From M0027 sp021713415 (GTDB lineage Bacteria; Pseudomonadota; Gammaproteobacteria; Francisellales; Francisellaceae): a DNA stretch of 64,000 bases. The notes under the pieces are model-generated. The model had not been told where the DNA came from. It searched no databases and saw only the letters and a program-made list of their open reading frames with translations. Shown one piece after another: positions 59,309-64,000 of the stretch. The stretch's first letter is position 1. Each line of letters opens with the position of its first letter. A program made the translations under genes and the position numbers. The DNA lies in the NCBI GenBank assembly GCA_021713415.1, contig JAKJJQ010000014.1:1-64000 (forward strand), written 5' to 3'.

Positions 59309-62300
59309 TTATAGGTTAGCAGTTTGTTGGTAAAACTCTGTTGTTTTTGGATAAGTGTAAAATATACTTAAAGTTCGATTAGATTTTTCAGCACCTAATG
59401 CTTTAATGAAATTCAATGTTTTATTTAGCTCTTCAGGTGTGGATAATTTAAAATTACCACTTTTATCAACTAATTTACTCCAGATTTCTTCTATGCCATG
59501 AGGTACTTTTTTATGTTGGCCTTTAAAATTAATTACTGGGCAGTCACCAAAATCAATTACCTTAAATAGGTCATTTTGTAGACTTTCACAGAGTTTATTA
59601 TAGAGTGTATATAGCTTAGCTAATGAATCACCGAATAAATTAGACTGAATGATTAAGTTGTCTTTTACTTCATTATCTTGGTGAGCATTATAAATTCGAC
59701 AAATAATCGGTATTTTTGCCTGATCACTTATGATTGTAGTACTTAATAAAATAGGGGTGATAACTGAGTTTATATTCTCCTCTAATAGATTACTATATAA
59801 TGAAGTTAAATCATTCAGACTAAATTCAAATAGACTAAGTTGATTTATTAATAGTTCAATTAACACAGTGTTTGAGTTATCACAAGCGACTTTAAATAGA
59901 TTATTAATTATTTTTAACTGAGCAGCTTTTGTTAATTTTAAGTCTTTTAAGTCAGCTAATAGAATATTTATAATATTATAGTTATTTTTATTAACGGTTA
60001 ACTTGAATAGATCATTATAAAGTTCTATTTTACTATTTTCAAAACTCTCAAAATCTATATGCTTAAGCTTAGCAATTAATTTATTGATCAATTGGATATT
60101 TTCAAAATCAACCACAGTTTTTAGGCTATTAGCATATAGATCAAATAAATTTCTTTTAGGAAGATTTAGCGTGTGTAATGCGCTAATTGTAACATCAAAT
60201 AATAAGATATTATTTGTATCAATCACCGTCTCTAGCACATGTAAATGCAAGTGAGTAATATATAATTTACCTAGATTTGATTGACAAAGCACATCAAAAA
60301 TAATACTTAGCATTTTGGGGGGTATGATAGATAAATGCTTATAAAGTAAATAGCGATAAATAGATTTTTTCTCATTATCAGATAGCATAGATTGATTTAA
60401 TGATGTTAGTAGTAATCTACAAATTGTAAGCTTATTTGTTTTAATGCTTAGCTCTAAGGTATTAGAGTAAATCTCTTTTTTATCTGGACTAGATAGATTT
60501 GAACGATTTAAAGTTCTAAGTAATAAATCGATAATGTTAATGTGGTTATGTTCAATTGCTGTGATTAAGATATGATTAAATATCTCTTCTTTCTGTTTAA
60601 ATAACTCAGAATGACTTATAAATTGTATAATAGGAGAGACAATATTAAAACTCCCCTTCTTTATACCTAGTTCTAGATATTGAGAGCATATGTTTTTAAT
60701 TTCAGTATTACTAAATAGATTAGATGCTTGAATTATTGCTAATGATTCAGTAATTGTTTGAATTTTACCGCTTTGACAAGCGCAATCTAGTGTATTTAGA
60801 ATAATCTCTCTTTGTGTTTCATATAGATTGGGTAATAATTGCTTTGAAAGATTAAGTAATTCAATAACAGCACTGGAATTATTCTCCTCAATTGCAGCAT
60901 AAATATTTGTTAAGATAATTTGTTTTTTTATTTCAGTTGAAAGATTTTGCGTACTTAAACTTTTTATATAGGTATCAACTGACTGTATATAATTTTTTTG
61001 AATTGCTTTATAAAGGCCAGGCATATTACCATCGAATGCTAAAAGAATATCTAACTTGATTGCATCAGATAAATTTATCTCACTAATGCTAGATATAAAC
61101 GCCTTAATTGTATTTAGGCTTTCATTTTCTAAAGCATGGTGTAATCCTGATTTTCCCATAGGACTTTTAGCTAAAAGAATCTCTTTTTTATCTTCATCAC
61201 TGAGATTTTCAGATGGAAATTGATTGATACCTTTCACAAATAGTTTGATCATATGATGACGATTTTTTAGAAAGGCAAAATGTAGTACAGGTATTTTATT
61301 TTTATCATAGGCTAAAAGAATGTTTTTGTTGTGATGACTCGGTAGTTGTATATCAGCTAAAGCATTTATAAATGCATGAATTGATTTTTGGTAATTAGAT
61401 AGAATAAGATGATGTAGTCTAGGAAGTCCATTGGGATCATGATCTAATAAAATCTCCTCAATTTCATCTTCAGAAAAATTAAAATTTTTAATTTCATGAA
61501 TAAATAATCTAATAGCATCTTCATGTTCTCTACCAAGGGCGTAGGAAAATCCACTAAATCCTTTAAATTCAGAACAGTTTCTATATCCTAATATTACAGG
61601 GTTTTTATGTACTTTAGATAGAAATAATTCTTGTTTTTCATTTAGGCTTATAGTGCTAGAATGTTTTATAAGATTTATATATCTTTGTATTGCTTCAATA
61701 TTTCCATAGCGGAAAGCAAGGTTCAGTAATCTCCCTACTTGGGTTTCTTTTTTTAAGTCGTTAATATTGTGATGGTTAGGAATAGGCTTTTGAATATGAT
61801 TTGGCTTTTCAGAGCCTAAGAGCTGAGCATAAACAATAATTTCACCTTGTTCATTTTCAAACATTGCCCGATCAGCCATAATCGATGGTAAAATATCATC
61901 TATATGATCACTTAAAATTTCTTTATCATGGTTAATAACATAATATGTGTTTCCATCAAAGCCTACGTTAATTGCATGGCCTGCACAATAGAAATTAAAC
62001 GATAAGCCAGCCCTAAGATTATCAGATAGAAATTGTTTAAGCGTATCTTTGGTAAATATTTCTATATATTCAGCTTGTATGTATATTCCAAAGTCCTTTG
62101 GATTTGGATGGTCATTTTTTGGATCACTGATAGGGTGACCGTTACTTTCATTTAAAATTGCATTAGCTTGGGTAATATTTTGTTTATTTTGCAGGGGTTC
62201 TAAATTGGTTACTATATCTAAATTATCATGCTCAAACAAATGCATATATAATGAGACGCTATCGAAAAATGGCCGAATCGATAATAAAATTTTATCTTGT

Positions 62301-62671
62301 TCTGTTAAGTCTTCATGGTCTAAGCGTTTTTTCTCAGCGATTGAAATAGCATTGATTAGGTATTTGGCTTGAATGGGTTCTATTTGTCGAAGAAATTTTT
62401 CACTTTCAGGTGATTTAGGGTTTTTCATAGCATCTGTATAGATTTTTTCAAATTCATCTGTTGAATTAAATCCTGCTTCATGTGCTATTTGTTCGACTGT
62501 AGTGTAAGCGTCTTCAAAAGAAGGATGCCTGAGTAATTCTCGCCGTTTTATATAAGTTGCAAATTCATCAGGACCTCTAGCATTGGCTAGCCCTGCAAGT
62601 GTAGCATGACTAAAACAAAGTCCTGCACTTGGCATATAACCTAATGCTTTATTAATTGCGATACTAATCAT
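59309..62671 (-). CDS. Large protein with papain-like Cys/His/Asn-Asp signature and ankyrin-like repeats
   Basis: This 1120-residue protein has start ATG 62671 (AAGGTGG 5 bases upstream; the GTG at 62680 lacks a site). SAGLCFSHATLAGL gives a candidate nucleophile Cys19. GHAINVGFDGNTYYVINHDK gives His232 and Asn247/Asp249, with His-Asx spacing like C58/YopT and other papain-fold peptidases. Residues ~409-587 hold four ~43-47-residue repeats (LLA.D..G.P.LH.A......I..FI..I....LS...K..IL), recalling the ShET2/OspD/EspL effectors. Residues ~588-1040 are weaker helical repeats. There is no signal peptide. It may be a translocated host-directed protease; this is inference from motif and architecture. 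Confidence 0.65.
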   Translation of the reverse strand: MISIAINKALGYMPSAGLCFSHATLAGLANARGPDEFATYIKRRELLRHPSFEDAYTTVEQIAHEAGFNSTDEFEKIYTDAMKNPKSPESEKFLRQIEPIQAKYLINAISIAEKKRLDHEDLTEQDKILLSIRPFFDSVSLYMHLFEHDNLDIVTNLEPLQNKQNITQANAILNESNGHPISDPKNDHPNPKDFGIYIQAEYIEIFTKDTLKQFLSDNLRAGLSFNFYCAGHAINVGFDGNTYYVINHDKEILSDHIDDILPSIMADRAMFENEQGEIIVYAQLLGSEKPNHIQKPIPNHHNINDLKKETQVGRLLNLAFRYGNIEAIQRYINLIKHSSTISLNEKQELFLSKVHKNPVILGYRNCSEFKGFSGFSYALGREHEDAIRLFIHEIKNFNFSEDEIEEILLDHDPNGLPRLHHLILSNYQKSIHAFINALADIQLPSHHNKNILLAYDKNKIPVLHFAFLKNRHHMIKLFVKGINQFPSENLSDEDKKEILLAKSPMGKSGLHHALENESLNTIKAFISSISEINLSDAIKLDILLAFDGNMPGLYKAIQKNYIQSVDTYIKSLSTQNLSTEIKKQIILTNIYAAIEENNSSAVIELLNLSKQLLPNLYETQREIILNTLDCACQSGKIQTITESLAIIQASNLFSNTEIKNICSQYLELGIKKGSFNIVSPIIQFISHSELFKQKEEIFNHILITAIEHNHINIIDLLLRTLNRSNLSSPDKKEIYSNTLELSIKTNKLTICRLLLTSLNQSMLSDNEKKSIYRYLLYKHLSIIPPKMLSIIFDVLCQSNLGKLYITHLHLHVLETVIDTNNILLFDVTISALHTLNLPKRNLFDLYANSLKTVVDFENIQLINKLIAKLKHIDFESFENSKIELYNDLFKLTVNKNNYNIINILLADLKDLKLTKAAQLKIINNLFKVACDNSNTVLIELLINQLSLFEFSLNDLTSLYSNLLEENINSVITPILLSTTIISDQAKIPIICRIYNAHQDNEVKDNLIIQSNLFGDSLAKLYTLYNKLCESLQNDLFKVIDFGDCPVINFKGQHKKVPHGIEEIWSKLVDKSGNFKLSTPEELNKTLNFIKALGAEKSNRTLSIFYTYPKTTEFYQQTANL

Positions 62672-62876
62672 GCAACCCACCTTGAATTGTAGAGATAGTT
62701 TAAATTTTGATTATTTTGTTTGAGTAAATTGTACTATAATAAATTCAATAAAACAAATAAAAGAAATATGATATAACGTATTGGTTAAAATTGAAGTTTG
62801 GCTTTGTGCGCATGAGTATGCTGTAATTGAGATTACTCTATGGAAGGGGTAAATTAAGAATAAATGGAGACTAATC

Positions 62877-63938
62877 ATGCGTTATGGTTGTATATTTAAA
62901 TGGTCTATTTATTTACTATTTGGAATAGCTTTTATGGTTTTATCAAGCGCTTATACTGCTGAACTAATCGTTTTGGCAGCACCTGTTAGTAACGATGATT
63001 ATTATCATGATGTTGAAGATAATATTATTGATTTTCAAATAAACTATGCAAAACAAATTATCGCTAATGGTGATGATGTCTTAATTTTAAGTGACCGTAA
63101 AAATTATTCACGTTATCACGCATCGCTTGATTCAAAGTATATTTTACTTTATCCAATGGATGATATTTGGATGCGTGATTTTACGATTGTTAATCCATTA
63201 CATCCGGTTATGTTTCGTTATACTGCTGAAGGCCAAGGTAGTGGTATAAAAGGACAAGCCCAAGCAGATGAAGTACAAGATAATTTTCTAGCATTAGCAA
63301 AAAAAGCAAAGTTATCTTTTACTAAAACAGATTTATTAAATGATGGTGGCAATTTTGTCAGTGATGAAGTAGGTAATGCGGTAATAAGTAGAAAATTTTT
63401 AAGAGATAATCATTTATCAGAAAAAGAAGCCAGAAAAGAGCTTAAAAATTTAATGGGGTTAAAAAATATAGCCTTTATAGAAGCTGATGAACAAGGTGGG
63501 CTTGAACATGCCGATGGTATTGTAAGCTTTGTTGAGAATAATGTATTGGTTATTAATGCCTATCCAGAGGATAAAGCCTATTCAAATGAATTAAAATTGG
63601 ATTTACAAAACGCTTTGCCAGGAGTCGAAATTCATGAAATTATTACACCTTATGATGGTAGTGATATTTATGATAGTCGCTTTGGTTCTGCTTGTGGCTT
63701 ATATACCAATATGCTAGTTACTAAGGATCATATTTATTTACCTCAGTTTGGTATTGCAGAAGATGCCATTGCATTAAAACAGGTTCAAGCGTTAACTTCT
63801 AAAAAAGTAATCCCTGTTTTATCATCACAGGTTTGTAAAATGGGGGGTGGTGTACGCTGTATGTCATTACAATTAAATGGTGAGAATGCTAGTAAGTTAT
63901 TGGTGTATAGTGGGAAGGTTAATAAAGAAAGTAGATAA
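62877..63938 (+). CDS. Exported agmatine/peptidyl-arginine deiminase family protein
   Basis: The 353-residue protein has a signal segment (WSIYLLFGIAFMVLSSAYTA) then an agmatine-deiminase (PAD_porph) fold: YPMDDIWMRDF, NDGGNFVSDEVG, GLEHADGIVSFV and GGGVRCMSLQ with the nucleophilic Cys. The family hydrolyses guanidino groups of agmatine, arginine or peptidyl-arginine. Most AguA enzymes are cytosolic, so an exported member suggests periplasmic or secreted use. GGAG lies 7 bases before the ATG. The last 62 bases of the window show no further gene. Confidence 0.85.
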   Translation: MRYGCIFKWSIYLLFGIAFMVLSSAYTAELIVLAAPVSNDDYYHDVEDNIIDFQINYAKQIIANGDDVLILSDRKNYSRYHASLDSKYILLYPMDDIWMRDFTIVNPLHPVMFRYTAEGQGSGIKGQAQADEVQDNFLALAKKAKLSFTKTDLLNDGGNFVSDEVGNAVISRKFLRDNHLSEKEARKELKNLMGLKNIAFIEADEQGGLEHADGIVSFVENNVLVINAYPEDKAYSNELKLDLQNALPGVEIHEIITPYDGSDIYDSRFGSACGLYTNMLVTKDHIYLPQFGIAEDAIALKQVQALTSKKVIPVLSSQVCKMGGGVRCMSLQLNGENASKLLVYSGKVNKESR

Positions 63939-64000
63939 TCAATATTATTTTGATAATGCAGTTAAAACGTGTTTAGGGTCATTGGATATTGCTTTGAGTA

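Overview
The window looks like chromosomal DNA of a low-GC gammaproteobacterium. Gene content and order suggest the Francisella/Fastidiosibacteraceae side of the class, probably a host-associated or intracellular relative. The grounds are strongly AT-rich DNA, pheS-pheT-ihfA, divergent rluD/bamD, yebC-ruvC-ruvA, lpxH and hldE (so LPS is made), an orphan PmrA/QseB-type regulator, Pht/Fpt-like and GadC-like transporters, a myo-inositol operon, and several large helical proteins with the look of secreted effectors. The taxonomic placement is inference. I saw no rRNA, tRNA or CRISPR array.

Layout. 1-900 is a graveyard of nested mobile elements: an IS5-like end inside another IS5-like remnant, next to an IS110-type transposase tail, next to the tail of an M42 peptidase gene. 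0.9-4.1 kb is housekeeping (tyrA, dtd, rluD, bamD), followed by a C-rich hairpin that may be a small RNA. 4.3-8.6 kb holds a LysR regulator divergent from an M19-like protein with an altered metal site, a fusion of an MTA-phosphorylase-like domain to an HSL-type esterase, and an acyl-CoA-binding protein. 8.6-11.2 kb is a minor-pilin operon. 11.2-14.4 kb has truA, an AhpD-like protein, a response regulator without its kinase, and an MFS transporter.

14.5-25.1 kb is a complete inositol operon: sugar porter, inositol dehydrogenase, IolC with a fused aldolase-type domain, IolB, IolD, IolE, a second dehydrogenase and MmsA/IolA. Together these would take imported inositol to acetyl-CoA and dihydroxyacetone phosphate. 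25.1-35.4 kb has mutT, an APH(6)-like kinase, pheST-ihfA, the ctpA protease, an APC antiporter, cardiolipin synthase and an EEP-family phosphodiesterase.

35.5-41.3 kb is the most unusual stretch: a LuxR-type regulator followed by three tandem genes for soluble helical proteins that share a C-terminal module (an LPEY motif, then a 50-residue FEFL...LF..T..L...Y segment) that I cannot assign to a family. 41.3-59.2 kb is mostly core (CBS protein, yebC-ruvC-ruvA, mutM-lpxH, hldE-mpl, rlmB, a flavoprotein with a TVP38 partner, a KfrA-like protein, sdhE, darP, nhaA, glyA, a methyltransferase). 59.3-62.7 kb encodes a 1120-residue protein with a papain-like Cys/His/Asn-Asp signature at the N-terminus and ankyrin-like repeats, a candidate secreted effector. 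The window ends with an exported agmatine-deiminase-family enzyme.
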